DNA of 64,000 nucleotides from Spinellus fusiger (Eukaryota > Mucoromycota > Mucoromycetes > Mucorales > Phycomycetaceae): the NCBI GenBank assembly GCA_025094145.1, contig JALLLS010000008.1, positions 124,001-188,000 on the forward strand, given 5' to 3'. Under the pieces are notes generated by a model. The model was not told the DNA's origin. It did not search any database and saw only the letters and a program-made list of their open reading frames with translations. The position numbers were made by a program, and so were the translations under genes. The stretch's first letter is position 1. Each line of letters begins with the position of its first letter. Below are positions 31,898 through 44,509 of the stretch, in pieces.

Positions 31898-33155
31898 TTA
31901 GGCAATATTTGCTAAATAGTCTCGTACTTCGTTTAGACTCAGCTTCCTAAACAATGGGATTTCTTTTCTCTCTCCCCCATAGACACCCACAGTGCTAGTG
32001 CCAATAATACCGATCTCCACACTGCTTTCTGTCATTTGTCCCTCAAATCCTTCTTTCAGCTAAGAATAAAGAGTGAAATTATATGAGGAGATTGTTGTTG
32101 CTTAATATACTGGACTTACTGTCAAAATGGCAGTATGAACGGCATCCTCCAATTCCATCTCCTCATTGTATCTATCCATGGGTGAATAAGGTGTCTGCTA
32201 TTCTTTCCTCACCTCTTCTCCAGGAATGTCTTTGCATTGATCATGTTCTTGCCAATAGCACTGGCCTTCCATGCCCAGTATGACCCAGTGGGGTCTACCT
32301 GGTAAAGAGAAGGACCATTGACCTCATCGTAGCCAGCGATAAGAATAGACACACCAAAGGGACGCACACCACTGTCATTGTACAAAGGAATAATACAAAG
32401 GTCAGTTGTTTTCTTCTTTCACATTCTATGCTTGCTGAGGAGCAACACATCGTCCCTACCCGCTCTGAGTATACTCCTGCATAACACTAGCCACCTCTTG
32501 TACTAGAATACGCACAGGTGGTTCTTCCATATAGATGCGCTTGTACTGTTGTGCTGCCTTGCGTGCCTTGCTGACCAAAACACGGAAATCAGGGCCCATA
32601 CCAGAATAAATCATGCCAATATTAGCACAGATAGTAGCGACCTTTTCAAGGGAGGCATCATCGACAAGACTGGAGGCTGACTTCTTCTCCGTAGCAATAA
32701 CAATGCCGTTGGTGGCTACAATAGATTATGAGGAATATGCTTATACAGGTTCTTTCTTTCTTTTTTGATTCTTTTCTTTTTTTCGTGTTTTCTCATGTCT
32801 CTTCATGTCTTTTTCATGTCTCCTCTTCATGTCTTCTCTTCATGTCTTCTCTTCATGTCTCTTATTGACCAATACAACTAGATGGGTCTTGGTAGTAGGA
32901 GTCATATGAATTTATGTAGAGAGAGAGAGAGAGAGAAAGGGTGATTCAAGAGTCATCAGCAGACATAAAGAGACATGGAGAGAGGCAAGGGCGGTCTGAG
33001 AACGCCATGGTTGAACTACACTATTAAAAAGACAGTGTACCTTTAATACCAACACTAGTGACGCCTTGATTCACAGCATTTAATGCATATTCAATTTGAA
33101 CAAGCTTTCCAGAAGGTGAGAAGGTGGTGAGGGAGAAACTGTATCTGTCTGCCAT
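31898..33155 (-). CDS. 20S proteasome subunit alpha-2
   Basis: A minus-strand gene of several exons. The start at 33155 gives [20 protein letters not shown], continuing [11 protein letters not shown], the proteasome alpha signature. Later exons give [73 protein letters not shown] and ending [13 protein letters not shown] at the stop 31898-31900. This is the alpha-2 (PRE8/PSMA2) ring subunit of the 20S core particle, in cytosol and nucleus. Length and motifs are complete. The first intron (32716-33040, 325 nt) is several times longer than its neighbours and carries short tandem repeats. A longer frame reaching 33218 starts in a less likely position because family members begin at MADRYSFS. Confidence 0.95.
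32790..32865. repeat. Minisatellite in PRE8 intron 1
   Basis: Imperfect tandem copies of a 14-bp unit (CTTCATGTCTTCTC), followed at about 32916-32937 by an AG run. Both lie in the first intron of the proteasome gene. Confidence 0.75.
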
Positions 33156-34569
33156 GATAAAAATCCCTAGAAGAAATAAAGTCGAGCTGTCGAGGTAGGA
33201 AAAGGCAGCAGTGGACACTGTACACGAATCATGTACGCGTCGTCCAAAAGATATTCTGATGACGTATTCTTTTGTCTCTTCTGGTGTTGAAATAATAAGA
33301 AATCGTCGTTTATGCAGCAGCTCCTATTCACTAGGAAACAGTTGTGGAGTGTATATGTCTTTACTATGGAAGAACAATAAGAAGACTTTGCTGTAAAATC
33401 ACAACCATTCATTCATCAAGAAATTCACAATGATAAAATAAGAATAAGAACTATTATTATTGAATGGCTATAGACACTATGAATCTGTCAAACAAAGAAG
33501 CATTGCCTAGTTCCAAATGTCTTGACCAAAAGAGACTCCTAAAAGATGAATATGGGGGTGAAGTGTAGTACGTTTGATATTCTTCCTTATCGATCCATCT
33601 TAATAATGAGATGGATCTCAAAATCATTAAATATGAATGTAGAACTTCACTTTACCATTCTTATTCATGAGCTATTGGAATAAAATGCTAGAAACACAAT
33701 TATAGCTGTCATCTTTAAATAGTAAACAAGTATGAATCTTCAGCCTCCATAAATGAGTGAATTACCTTAATGAATTTTGGATGGTGTATTATCATGAATA
33801 TTCTTTACACCAACAAGAAACACTTTATCATCATTCAACTATAGCACCTATTCTAATGAAACAGGATTGGTTTTATAATACTATGTTTTCTTCCTATCAA
33901 ACTCATCTCCCACTCACTCCTATTTTTGCCTAAATTCCTGCCATCTGGACAGAGATATTGGATAAAATAACTCCTACTATTGTTGTAAACACGCTAAATA
34001 ATATAATAAAACACATGCTCAATATGAATCCTGCCACTGAAAAAGAAACACAGTAGGACTTTTAATTCATTTGTCACTCACAGGGAAGTTCAACTGTAGT
34101 ATTGATAGAATAGAAAGATACCTTGGTAGTAAATAAAATAGTTATCTATACAGTGTGGTAGGCATCATACTATGCAATAAGCATGTATTTGCCTTGTCAG
34201 TGATATATCATTCTGATATTTTGCTTTTATCTTCCCTAAACATTGGAATGAGTTCTCTATTGAAGATAGCTCACTGTAACACTAATACATACATATATCA
34301 CCATGAAAATAAATACAGTGATCTTATAAATAATATCTATAGTCTGGATCTCAGGCAATTCTATTTATATTCAAACTTTACTTTTCTGCAGCTATAAATT
34401 TATGAATTCAATGGACATGGAATTCCAATATTTATTGGATCAAGAAAAGAGTGTTTTATGGCAAGAGACAGTAGTTTTTATAAGAGAATATAGGTAATTT
34501 TCATAAGAATAAGAATGGTATATTGAATTGCACCATAAAGAATAACAGTGAGTTTCTGTTACAATAAAA
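33156..34569. other. PRE8 upstream region and AT-rich intergenic DNA
   Basis: No supported gene. Overlapping short frames at 33167-33412 are the PRE8 promoter side. I recognised no proteasome-type control element. From 33420 to 34569 only AT-rich, stop-dense sequence is visible. Confidence 0.45.
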
Positions 34570-35003
34570 GAGTGCTAGCTGTCATACTGGGGCCTATGCT
34601 AGATGGTGAAAAGAGACACATCAAATTAGGGTTCTTTGATTACTAGCCTACACAAATTCCTGACTTGAACTCAATTGAACATGTCTGATACGCCTTGGAA
34701 ATATGAATTGAAGAAAGAAGGGTATCTATTATCAATGTAGAAAGTTATTATTGAACTTGCACGACGATGGGTTCAGAGTATAACAGACAGGTGCCAGGAT
34801 GTCATTGATGCCAAAGGAAACCATACGAAATACTAACTGTATTATTATTCTATTTTCTATAATTAAAGATATTGAGACTTGATATGCTTAAGTGTGAAGC
34901 TTCTAAATCATATGTAAAGTGTTTTATTTGATGTTGAACATGTCTTATCTATTTCGTCCTGATATTTATATTCAAAATTATTCAACTCAATTGAGTGTGG
35001 CTG
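34570..35003 (+). mobile_element. Family A mariner 3' relic
   Basis: The plus strand matches the C-terminal half of the family A transposase gene (GCTGTCATACTGGGGCCTAT, then codons resembling PDLNSIEHV and VIDAKGNHT), and ends with the family A terminus TTGAGTGTGGCTG next to TA. The 5' half is missing. Confidence 0.75.
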
Positions 35004-35730
35004 TATTAACACTTTCTTGAACAAGTATGTTGATCCAAATTATATACCCAATAGTATTATTTGAGTGAACCATCATCAAAATGGATATACAGGCTGTTGT
35101 GAATAGGGTCATTTACAGAAAAGCCATTACAGCTGTCTAAATAATAATAGAAACCAGACAGAAAGTAGAGACATTGTGATATGACCAAGAAATGGTAGCT
35201 TACTCTAAAGAATGAGTGAGATGAATCAGTCATATAATCCTATGAGCCAAGTACTTCTTTCTTCCTACAGGACATTTAGGTTGAACTATAAAAAAATGCT
35301 CAGTCAATGACCAAAATGTCAAGATAAGCACACTAAAATACTACTGCTTCAGATCAATGTACAGAAAACTAAATCACTTGCATTTATTTGGAAAGCCTTC
35401 TTTATCAGTATAGAGTATATGCTAACATTGAGCAAGGTTGCCTAAACTATATATGGCATAACCAAAACGCACTGAGAAGAGATATATTGAGTGGTGTACA
35501 GGATGCTGTTACCTCAGACCCCATTTATTAAAGAAATGAGAGGTTAGCATTTAACAGTTTATAAATAAATAAATAAAACAGCCACAGAATCAATGGTATT
35601 GAATAAAGCATCTAAGTCGTAGCGTATTTAATACAGTTGATAGATCTTTTAGAGATAATATAAAAGTACAATAGCCTGCATTAGAATGTATGTCTTTTGG
35701 TGGTGATTTCTGCCAAGTTTTTCTATTTGT
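35004..35730. other. AT-rich spacer
   Basis: Nothing recognised; stop-dense on both strands. Confidence 0.4.
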
Positions 35731-36645
35731 AGTAATCATTAAAGTATAAAAGTATAAAAGAATAACAAACAAGTTGAATAAATAAGAGCAGAGTTAATTG
35801 TACGTTAACTAAACCAAATACCTTTGGACTTAAGAAGCTATTGACAACGCCATAACATCAATAGATGATAAATAATAGCTAATACTATTCAGTGTTGCTA
35901 ATAAAATAACTATTTATTTCCTCTTTTTCACTACATTTCTATCTATTCTTTCTAAACTAAAGATGTTATACAGCCAACAAGATACGAATAAACTAAAGTA
36001 AATACAACATGCTTATAGATTCAACCTAGGGTTCTTACATATATTTGCTTTTTATAGAAGAATGATGAAGAGCCTATAGCAAGTTATTCAGGTGGTAATC
36101 CTACCAGATGAATGACAATAAAGAGAAAAGGCATGCGGAGGATGTTGAAGAAAGAAGGATTCAAACTCTATCTTATCAATGAATTCAAAACATTGAGCCT
36201 GTGTCCTGAGTGCAAGTACTCACCTTTGGAAGCATTTAAACATGTCAAGAACCCCAGGCCCTATCAACGAACAAAAATGCCCAAAGTTAAATGTCATGGT
36301 CTTCTCAGGTAATTTCTTCTTAACTCTATATCAAAATAAGACTCATCCTTCTCTCTCTTCAAATAGGTGTTCAAACCAAAATTGTATGAAAGACAAGACA
36401 TTGAGGCTTTGGAATCGTGATCTAGCTGCTACATTGAACTTTAGACATATTCTAATGTCTCAAAGGGAAAATGGTACCCGTCCAGGGCGCTTTTGTAGAT
36501 ATAACAAAAGAAAACATGACTCCAAAGATACACCTAAAACTAAGAAAAGGTCCAAGCCTTCTGGATCATCTCCATCCTTCTCCTCCCCAGTTATCGCTGG
36601 AGCCTCGGTTGACTAACTGACGGAAACCCATGATACAGGTAAACT
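35731..36645 (+). mobile_element. Fanzor-bearing element relic
   Basis: The boundaries come from comparison with the deleted copy at 25093-25440, which shares the left 225 bp and the right 105 bp. The left end starts GTAGTAATCATT. No terminal inverted repeat is obvious. The interior holds the C-terminal part of a Fanzor/TnpB-type gene; the upstream coding part is missing or unrecognisable. Confidence 0.65.
36050..36616 (+). pseudogene. Fanzor (eukaryotic TnpB-like RNA-guided nuclease) C-terminal relic
   Basis: After a plausible acceptor (TTTTTATAG at about 36049) the plus strand reads EEPIASYSGGNPTR, an in-frame TGA at about 36109, then KRKGMRRMLKKEGFKLYLIN and EFKTLSLCPEC. A further zinc-ribbon half, CHGLLRCSNQNC, is formed across an intron at 36310-36366. 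RLWNRDLAATLNFRHI follows, matching the RuvC-III D-x-N-A-A type motif (here RDLAATLNF), then a basic tail KRKHDSKDTPKTKKRSKP ending in SVD. The CxxC...CxxxxC zinc ribbon placed just before the RD..A.LN motif is the hallmark of TnpB/Fanzor proteins. The in-frame stop and the missing N-terminal half make it a pseudogene. No ORF partner (tyrosine or serine recombinase) is seen nearby. Confidence 0.72.
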
Positions 36646-38066
36646 ACCTAAAAAGTGATAATGAAGTGTGTCTTATTGAATTTTTTCATGCAAAAGGATA
36701 TTATAATATCTAGTATTACTGACTGACACCTACATTCCGTTTTGATACTGTGAACTATTGCCTGAAGGGGGATCGTGGTTTATTTCCCTAAAGATCACTC
36801 CAAATATCCCTTTAGGCAATCCTTTTTATTATTGGGGTTTGGTGAATGTACAATCCTATCCGTCTCATGACATTGCTTCAATAAGAAAGTATCACCAATG
36901 GTATTCTATGTACTATACAAGCCAACCATCTATTCTTGTCATAATAAACCAAATAAATGTTAGACAACACTGGTGCAACATATTAATAGAGTTAAATATC
37001 TGTGCTTACATGCTTGCATTAACTGATAAGATTTAGCATTTTACGGATGCAAACTAAACTTTGTTAATAGGTTTTATTTTCTGCTAATGCAGAATAAAGT
37101 GATCTAATGCATAGCTATTTTCTCACAAAATATCGATACTTGAACATGGATATATCTTAGAGACTACCTTGTTTATCTGATGACATAGTTAACTAAACAC
37201 CTTATTATGATGATTGCATATACATCAGCTGATATTGTGTAGAATGTAAAAGTATTAATAGAGTCTATGATACTGTTTCGATTTCTCTATTATTATTTAG
37301 TCTCAAGGTATACTATCATCATTATTCTATGCAAAACAACCTAAAGATCAACAACCTAATCTAAAAACCCACACTATCATGATATAGTTTTGTAACTCCA
37401 TAATGACCAAAAACCAATACTGTATGGCTATGGTTTAACAGTTAACTTGCATCTCAATTCTCTGTCTTTAATCATAGATGACATCTTCTAATCGTTAACT
37501 ATTCTACTAATTGTTAGGAGAGAATTCAATGTACATGCTATAATAAGAGTAATAAATGCAGACATGATGTAATGATGTTTATGCAACAATTAACTTGGAT
37601 ATTCATGATGATTAAATACAAATAACAGTGTTCAGACTGGGATTTGGTAATAATGATTGTATCTAATAAAAACTTAGTTAATGCTAAAAAGATATTCATG
37701 GTATTCACAAGTAGATCGTGGTAATTGTGATCATTAATAGCATTAAATTGTGCCATGCTTTCTGAATATACTATATCCAGGATATGGGCTGCTGTGTTAA
37801 TTGCTTTCCTGATTATTTAATATTCATTATATTTGTAGAATTTATTGCTGATTTAGAATGCCAATTAGTTTATAATTATAATAAATATTTTATATTATTC
37901 ATTTATATGTCCAACAACAATAAAAATAAAGTCATAGAGTAATACAAATAATCCTTTCTTATTTCTTATTCATAGACTAATTTTATGAACCAAAAGTAAG
38001 AATCTTAAGAAAAGAAAAGATGAAAATAGCAACACTATGATTAGCATTTCAATGTTCTGTACCATT
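36646..38066. other. AT-rich region without a supported gene
   Basis: A 92-codon plus frame at 36758-37036 has ordinary composition but no recognised domain and no supporting introns or signals. The rest is AT-rich. Confidence 0.4.
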
Positions 38067-41000
38067 TCAGTGGGGCCTCTTTACCTTTGTTACTACTCCA
38101 GCTGCTACAGTATCACCACCCTTTCTCAACATAATTCGTCCAAGTTGTTTGTTATCTTTAAATAGTTCCAACGGTATAGGGCGATTTGTCAATTGAATCT
38201 TAATAGTGGCAGTGTTTCCCTTTGTTAGATGTCTATTTTTCGCAACCAAAGATTAGACAGCCGATTCTTCTATAAAATATCTAAAATATCCATGGATTCA
38301 TTACCTGGGATTTTTCTTAATAACTTCACCCGTTGCCTTGTCGACTGTAGTCAAAAGCTTAACAATTGAAGCAGGTTCATTCACACTGTGATGATACAGA
38401 ATAACCTAATGCATCAACAGTAAAATAACATATTGAGAACAAATAAACAAGATCCATACTATTTCCACTTACTGGAAATCCACAAGTGATTGGAACCTTA
38501 ATATCAAATACAACAATTTGAGCTACAAAAGTGGTTGTCATGCTCACTGGGTGAGATGTTGAACAGAGAACACATCCAGTGCTATCGTGAGCTATAGTTT
38601 AGCAAACAAGGTTCTTGTTTCGTAGCCACGCAATATCCATTTACCTCAAGCTCAGTATATCAAGGCCAGAAAAGGTGATCAGCACAGAGTCACCAGCAGC
38701 ACACCAATTGGCTGATTCATCGTTGACTTGCATGGCTAGATAGATAGACATTATTAATATTGATATAGAACAAATGTCCAACATGTATTGGATCTATCTA
38801 TCTATCAAGCATACCTTTTACAGTGCCAGATTCTCCTCCAGGAATAACCACGACTTGCTCACCTACTTGAAGACTTCCAGCATCAATGGTGCCTGCAATA
38901 GATACACCACTGCTGCTCCCAACACCACCCTTGAAGAAATCTGAGGTGCTCATACGAAAAGGCTTATCCAAGAGACGCACCGGTGGCTCAAACATATCTA
39001 TAGCACAACCCCATGGTATTAGTGCAACGGCTCCTCCTATTCATGGACTCATACCAATGAGTTCGAGTAGACTAGGTCCATTATACCAGGCAATCAGTTC
39101 ACTCGATTGGCTAGGACTGGTCAAATTATCTCCTGTCAAGCCAGAGACAGGGACATAAGATAGATTTGATTTACGGAATCCTGCTTGAACTAAGAATGCT
39201 CCCACTTTTGTGACAATCTCATCGAATCGAGACTTATCCCATGCCATCTACAGGGTATCTTTAGCTTTCTTGCGTCTTGTATCTACCACTTACAACATCA
39301 AGTTTGTTAATAGCTATAATCATTTGCTGTACACCCAAACTACGAGCAAGCAATGCATGTTCTTTGGTTTGACCATTTCCATCAAATCCAGATTCAAATC
39401 CACCTATGGCTGCATCCACTACAAGGATAGCAACATCAGCCTACACATAGACAAGTAAGCCTATATGTTAAGTACTACTCTAGGAGAATGGTATGTAACA
39501 AGAGCCTCAATTACCTGTGATGTACCAGATATCATGTTGGGAATGAAATCACGATGTCCAGGAGCATCTAATAGAGTGAATTTGCGGTGTAACGTTTCAA
39601 AATTATTCATAGCAATGTCCATTGTGATTCCACTATTGTATAAAGTAAATCATCATAAGAAACACAAAGTATAGGTTGCATTCTATCTTACCGTTCTCTT
39701 TCTTCATCTGTTTCATCCAGCACCCATGCATAGGCAAAAGAGCCTTTACCAATCTTTTGTGAATCTCGTTCATACTTTTTCATCACCCTATCATTGACTT
39801 GACCAAGACTATATAAGAAATGTCCCATCAGTGTAGATTTTCCGGCATCAACATGTCCTATTTTCATTATGAAAAGTTATATCCTTCATTCATTCTTTAT
39901 ATCGATATATGGAATCTATCTATCTATCTATATAAATCCAATGGCTTACCAATAACAACCAGATTCAGTTTGGGCTTTTCACTTGATCTCTTTGCATATT
40001 CTTCTATAACATTAATGCGTTTTGAAGGATGGATCTTAGTCAAAGGAGAAGGCAGGGGAGAATTGGTATTATTCTCAGTGGAAATAGATGCTGCTGAAGT
40101 ATGTTCACTTGATTTGACTTGACTTGTCTGCTTCTTCGATGATTTTATAGAACCCAAACCAAGACCTGCCATGTCTTGATGAAGCTGATTATTTGAATCA
40201 TCCGATAAGTATTCAACTTCATCATCCCCCACATCAATGGCAATGGTTGGTTTAGATGGCTTAGATGGTTAATCTTGGTTGTCCCTTTGGATTGAACCGG
40301 CTTAGAGACTGTATCAAACGGAGAGAAGAAAGAAGAAGAAAGAATATTATTACTTCTCTTTTTTTTTTCCAAGAATATATAAAAATAAAATAAAAACAAA
40401 AACAACAAAAACAAAAAAAACAAAAAAAACAAAAACAAAACAAAACAAATTCAGTCTTGTTGCCTATTTTCAAATAAATAAAAAATAAACATGTACAGCT
40501 GTCTCGATCCTTTCGAAATACTTCAGAATAAAGAATAAACACAACATATCCAGGCCATTAAAAAGAAATGAGAAACAATAGCATTCTACCCAACCAAAAT
40601 AAGACATTCTGGTAGATCATGTTTTCTTTAACACTCCACCACTTCGATAGCTCTGAGCATTCAATACAACATCATCAGGACTGGGCATATCAAATGGAAA
40701 TAGACAAACAGTAGCAGCAGAAGATTGCATTGCCTCATAAAAGGCCTGTCCAATAGTGCTGGGGAGGGAAGAGATGAGCTGTTGGACTTGACCATTGGCG
40801 GAGGTTGCTTTAGACCGTGTAAATAAGAATTCTGCTGTGGGAGATGGCAGTGCACACAATGGATTCAGCTGTCGAGTCAAAACAGACATTGTCTTTGGTA
40901 ATTCTACCGAGTCAGGGAGTTCTGCTGTAGGTAAACTGTCTTGTTTGACTGAAGTGGGTATGGTGGTAGAGGTAGGTATAGTAGCAGGAGGTGCCTCAGG

Positions 41001-42372
41001 AGATGTACTCTTTATTATGGCTGTTGTCTTGCTCAGAAGAGATGGATCTACAGTAGGCGTATTTATAGCAGGGGTGGCTACAGACACTTGTTTCTCTGGT
41101 ATCTGTTTTACATCATTTGGACGGGAACGAGAGGCAAGATGAGACAGACTTGTGAGTTTTTTTGTAGGTGGTTTCTGAGCCAATGAAGCAAGAGATGTCT
41201 GTCCTATCGATGTTTTCCCATTGTTGGTGACCTGAGATTGACGTGAGGCAAGATGTAACAGAGAAGACTTTGCGCGTGGTTGGGATGATTTTTGAGCCAA
41301 CACTGATAAAGGAGTTGCTGAAGGGGTTGGTTTTGTCTCTGTTGATTCTACTGAGGGATCTTTTTTGGCAGTGGGAGGTAGGGTCTCAGTAGCAGATGCC
41401 ATTTTATTACGCAGCTGAAGAAGCTTCGAAGCGCTTGAGCCTGAGGCGGACTGCAATCGAGTAGAGGCAAGTGTCTTCAGTGAAGGTGTTTTGGAAATAG
41501 GTAGTGGTGGAGCAGAGATGATGTTTTCGCTACTGAATAGCTTTGAAGGAGGTCGTCTATATCTTGCTTTTCTTTTTACAGTGGGTATATGTTGAAGATA
41601 GTCGTCTAAACGTAATATAAAACATCAACGCTCGATCTTTTCTATTATCTTATTGATTAACATAAAAAAGACATTAGTAAGAAGTCATCCGTGACAAAGC
41701 ACACCAGTTACCTTTATAGTTAAGCCTCTTTGACCAGTATTCTTATAAGCAATCCCCCCCATTGAACCCCACCTCACTTTATTCCATGCTGCTTTTCATA
41801 GTAATAGTAATAGTAATAGCAATAGTAAAAATAAAAATAAAAAAGAAGAAAAAGGCAACAAGAACTGTATTTGGAATGTTAAAGAACTAAATGTTACCTT
41901 TGGCTGCTGCTGCTGCTGCTGTCTCTACTTTGGCTGCTTTTGCTTTTGCTTTAGAGACTTGGTCTAAAGAAGAAAAGAGTTGAATCTTCCAAAACATTTG
42001 AGTGCATTTCTCCCTTCTTACCCAATACCCATTTTACTGTTTCTTCTCTGTCAAAGTAGTAGTACCACAAGGCCTCTTTGATTTCGACGTTTGTCATGGG
42101 AATATCCTCACCAACGACACTATAAACATAAATCAACCCATCTTCCAGGGCATCGAGGTCTTCTGCTGACATTTGGGCTTCATCCACTGAAATAGAGATA
42201 GACATGAATACCATTGTTGACTGATGTCTGTGCTCTTACAGTCATCCTCATAATCACCCTCGTCAAGTACATCTATAGGTGTTTCTCTGGTTATTTTCTT
42301 GTTGAGTAGATAGACTAGAGATTTTTTCCTACCATCAATATCCAAATTACGAACAGCTCTATGGCGAGACAT
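38067..42372 (-). CDS. HBS1 ribosome-rescue GTPase, with SKI7-like alternative ending
   Basis: A multi-exon minus-strand gene starting at 42372 ([14 protein letters not shown]). An acidic segment and an HBS1 N-terminal domain follow ([38 protein letters not shown]), then an Ala-rich stretch. A long low-complexity exon has repeated SLLHLASR / SLSHLASR / SLASLAQK motifs and ends [17 protein letters not shown]. The eRF3/EF-1A-like GTPase follows: LNLVVIG joined to [39 protein letters not shown], and beta-barrel domains ending [14 protein letters not shown] at 38067. It works with Dom34 in no-go and nonstop decay. An alternative stop (VLKKT then TGA at 40617-40619) closes the long exon and would leave a GTPase-less SKI7-like form. 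The nearest phase-compatible donor (40634) is weak, so that junction is tentative. Confidence 0.9.
40365..40450. repeat. A-rich tract in the HBS1 intron (U-rich in the transcript)
   Basis: AAAAAC/AAAACA-rich DNA. On the coding strand it is a long T-rich tract inside the 375-nt intron (or alternative 3' untranslated region) after the SKI7-like stop. Confidence 0.7.
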
Positions 42373-42543
42373 GATAGTTTACAATGTTTAAACAACCTGT
42401 TTATTTCATCAACAGAAAAATAAGTGTCTTTTTCTAACATGCCTCCATCGACCACGTGATTGCGATGGATCATTTTCTGTACGTCATGCAAAAGAAATAA
42501 CACCTGTAATCTATCTGGCTTCTTCATTGGCATTTATACTATG
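42373..42543. promoter_or_regulatory. HBS1 upstream region, cut short by a LINE
   Basis: Only about 170 bp separate the HBS1 start codon from the LINE insertion at 42560, so the core promoter lies here or has been displaced to the far side of the LINE. Confidence 0.45.
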
Positions 42544-42559
42544 CTGTATTACATATGGA

Positions 42560-43685
42560 CCAGGCCCTCTGTCTCCACGAACTTATGGGGTTGTACGCTG
42601 CCCAAGGATCAGGAGAGCAAGATCCAAAACCTCCAGTCGTCGTCTTCTTAGATATTAAAGCTGCATATGATAGTGTGGAACGCTCTGTCATATGGGAGTC
42701 GCTGATGCCCTTTGTGTCTCAGCCGTTGCTCTTGCTACTACAGAATTTGTTTGATGACATTGTGGTGAATGTGATTCTGAAAAATGTAGCATCCCGGGAC
42801 ATTGCACCTAAACGAGGAGTCTTACAGGGTAGTATTCTTTCTCCATTCCTTTATTCTATTTTCATTGATACTCTTCCACGTTTCTTGAGGTTTGCTTCGG
42901 TATCCCCAATACTGGTTGGTATGCACCCACCTACCATGGGACGGTCCATTCATCTCTGTGCTCGAAATCCTTTCTCTTTTGCTTCCCCACAGGCAACTGT
43001 TCACGCATTGCTTGATGAGTTACAGAATTCCCTTCACAATCCTTTTCCTACTTCTACAGTTTCGGATGACTCTTCTGAGTCGTCAGATTCCTCTTACAGT
43101 CCGTCTCATGTCACTGTTACTTGGGCTCCTGTGAATTGTTTGTTGTATGCTGATGATGTGGCTCTTATGGGCTGCCCAGAAGATATACATCGAATGCTGG
43201 CACTTGCCGAAATTCACTCGATCCTCCTTGGTTACAAATGGAGTCCCTCCAAATGTGAAGTACTCAATGCCCCGGCCAATGTGCCGTTTTACCTCTATGG
43301 CAACGAGCTTCCAACCTGTGATACTTTCAAGTACCTTGGTATCCCCTTTTCACGTCAAGGTATTAACCAAGACGCACTTTTCTCACACTCACAAGTCAAG
43401 GCAATTGCAGTGATGCAAAAGCTGAGAGGAATGGGTGTAAACATGTATGGCTTTGGGATTACAGCAGCCCTAAGAGCTTATACTGTTTTTGTTTGGCCTA
43501 CTCTTGAGTATGGGTTGGCTATTTTTAATGTCAATAGACTAGGCATCCGCCCGCTACAAATATGTCAGTCTGCTTGTCTGAGACTTTGTCTTGCTAGATC
43601 TGCTACTGCTAAGTTTGGAACGATCCAGGTTGCCCAATTAGTCGCCCTCCCTAACATATACTCTGGAAGAATGCTCAAAGAATAG
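42560..43685 (+). pseudogene. LINE reverse transcriptase fragment
   Basis: An open frame of about 375 codons covering RT palm motifs: FLDIKAAYDSVERSV (catalytic Asp), GVLQGSILSPFLYSIFID, CLLYADDVALMG (YADD box) and the FKYLGIPFSRQG region. It changes frame after NIYSG at about 43672, where a deletion removes the downstream segment. No endonuclease or ORF1 is present because of 5' truncation. It gives the best sequence for classifying this LINE family. Confidence 0.88.
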
Positions 43686-44328
43686 GAAGGGCTCACAACC
43701 CTCCTAAATACCCATTAAAAGTAGCTTATCTTGAACGTCTTCAAAGTGAAATTACTAGTCTAGTGTGTGGCAAGAATCCGCTAGTGGCAGTGGCTTGCTC
43801 ATTGAGACTGATGATGGGTGTGTTGAGCGGGAATGCCAACGCCGATATAGAGTGCAAAAGACTCCTTCAGCAATAGACACTGTATCCTCACTTCTCCTCT
43901 GATCTCTCTTCTACCCACCCATTCTTAACCAGTTTAGCAAAGCCAGAAGCTGCTAGTGTAGTTGCTACATATATTCTCAGGATTGTCCGAGTTGCTCTAA
44001 GTATTCATCGTTGGATTTCGAATTGCCACAAGATGAAGGTTATCTTTTTGGTGTCCTGGTTTCCTTGCTGACTTTATGGCCTTTTGGATGTCCATTCATA
44101 ATTCTTATTTTACCATCATTTCCACTCATTTTCATTATTTTCCCCTCATTTTGAGGTTTTATATTCTCTTTTCTTTCTGTTTCCCATTCATTTGCATTAT
44201 TATTTTTCACTGTTGTATTTGAAGTGTTTATATGTTTATTCTTATTTTTTCCAAAAGTTCTCATAGGGTGGCTGATATGACCAATGCGCGAATAGCAAAC
44301 CACACCCAAAAAATAAAAATACTTTGAA
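42560..44328 (+). mobile_element. 5'-truncated LINE with reverse transcriptase region
   Basis: Flanked by a 16-bp direct repeat CTGTATTACATATGGA at 42544-42559 and 44329-44344. It begins within the RT domain and has lost a segment between about 43672 and 43795 relative to the 23.5-kb copy. It ends ACTTTGAACTGTA like the other copies. Confidence 0.88.
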
Positions 44329-44344
44329 CTGTATTACATATGGA

Positions 44345-44509
44345 TTCATTCAAGGGCTATTTTGTCTTTGTTTCTTACTTATTCTACAGTCATAACATAG
44401 AATTCATTATGAATGCACGACTACATAGTGTTTATCCATTGTTCTTTATTCAAGAGATTAAATAGTGTTAATGTAAAAAGAGGGGAAGAAAAAGAAATGT
44501 ATACATGCT
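44345..44509. other. Short spacer after the LINE
   Basis: The downstream flank of the RhoGEF gene; nothing else is recognised. Confidence 0.4.

Noticed and set aside
40145..40438. A Phe/Leu-rich minus frame as a membrane segment of HBS1
   Set aside because: It is the translation of the T-rich intron; the GTPase exon begins at 40259.
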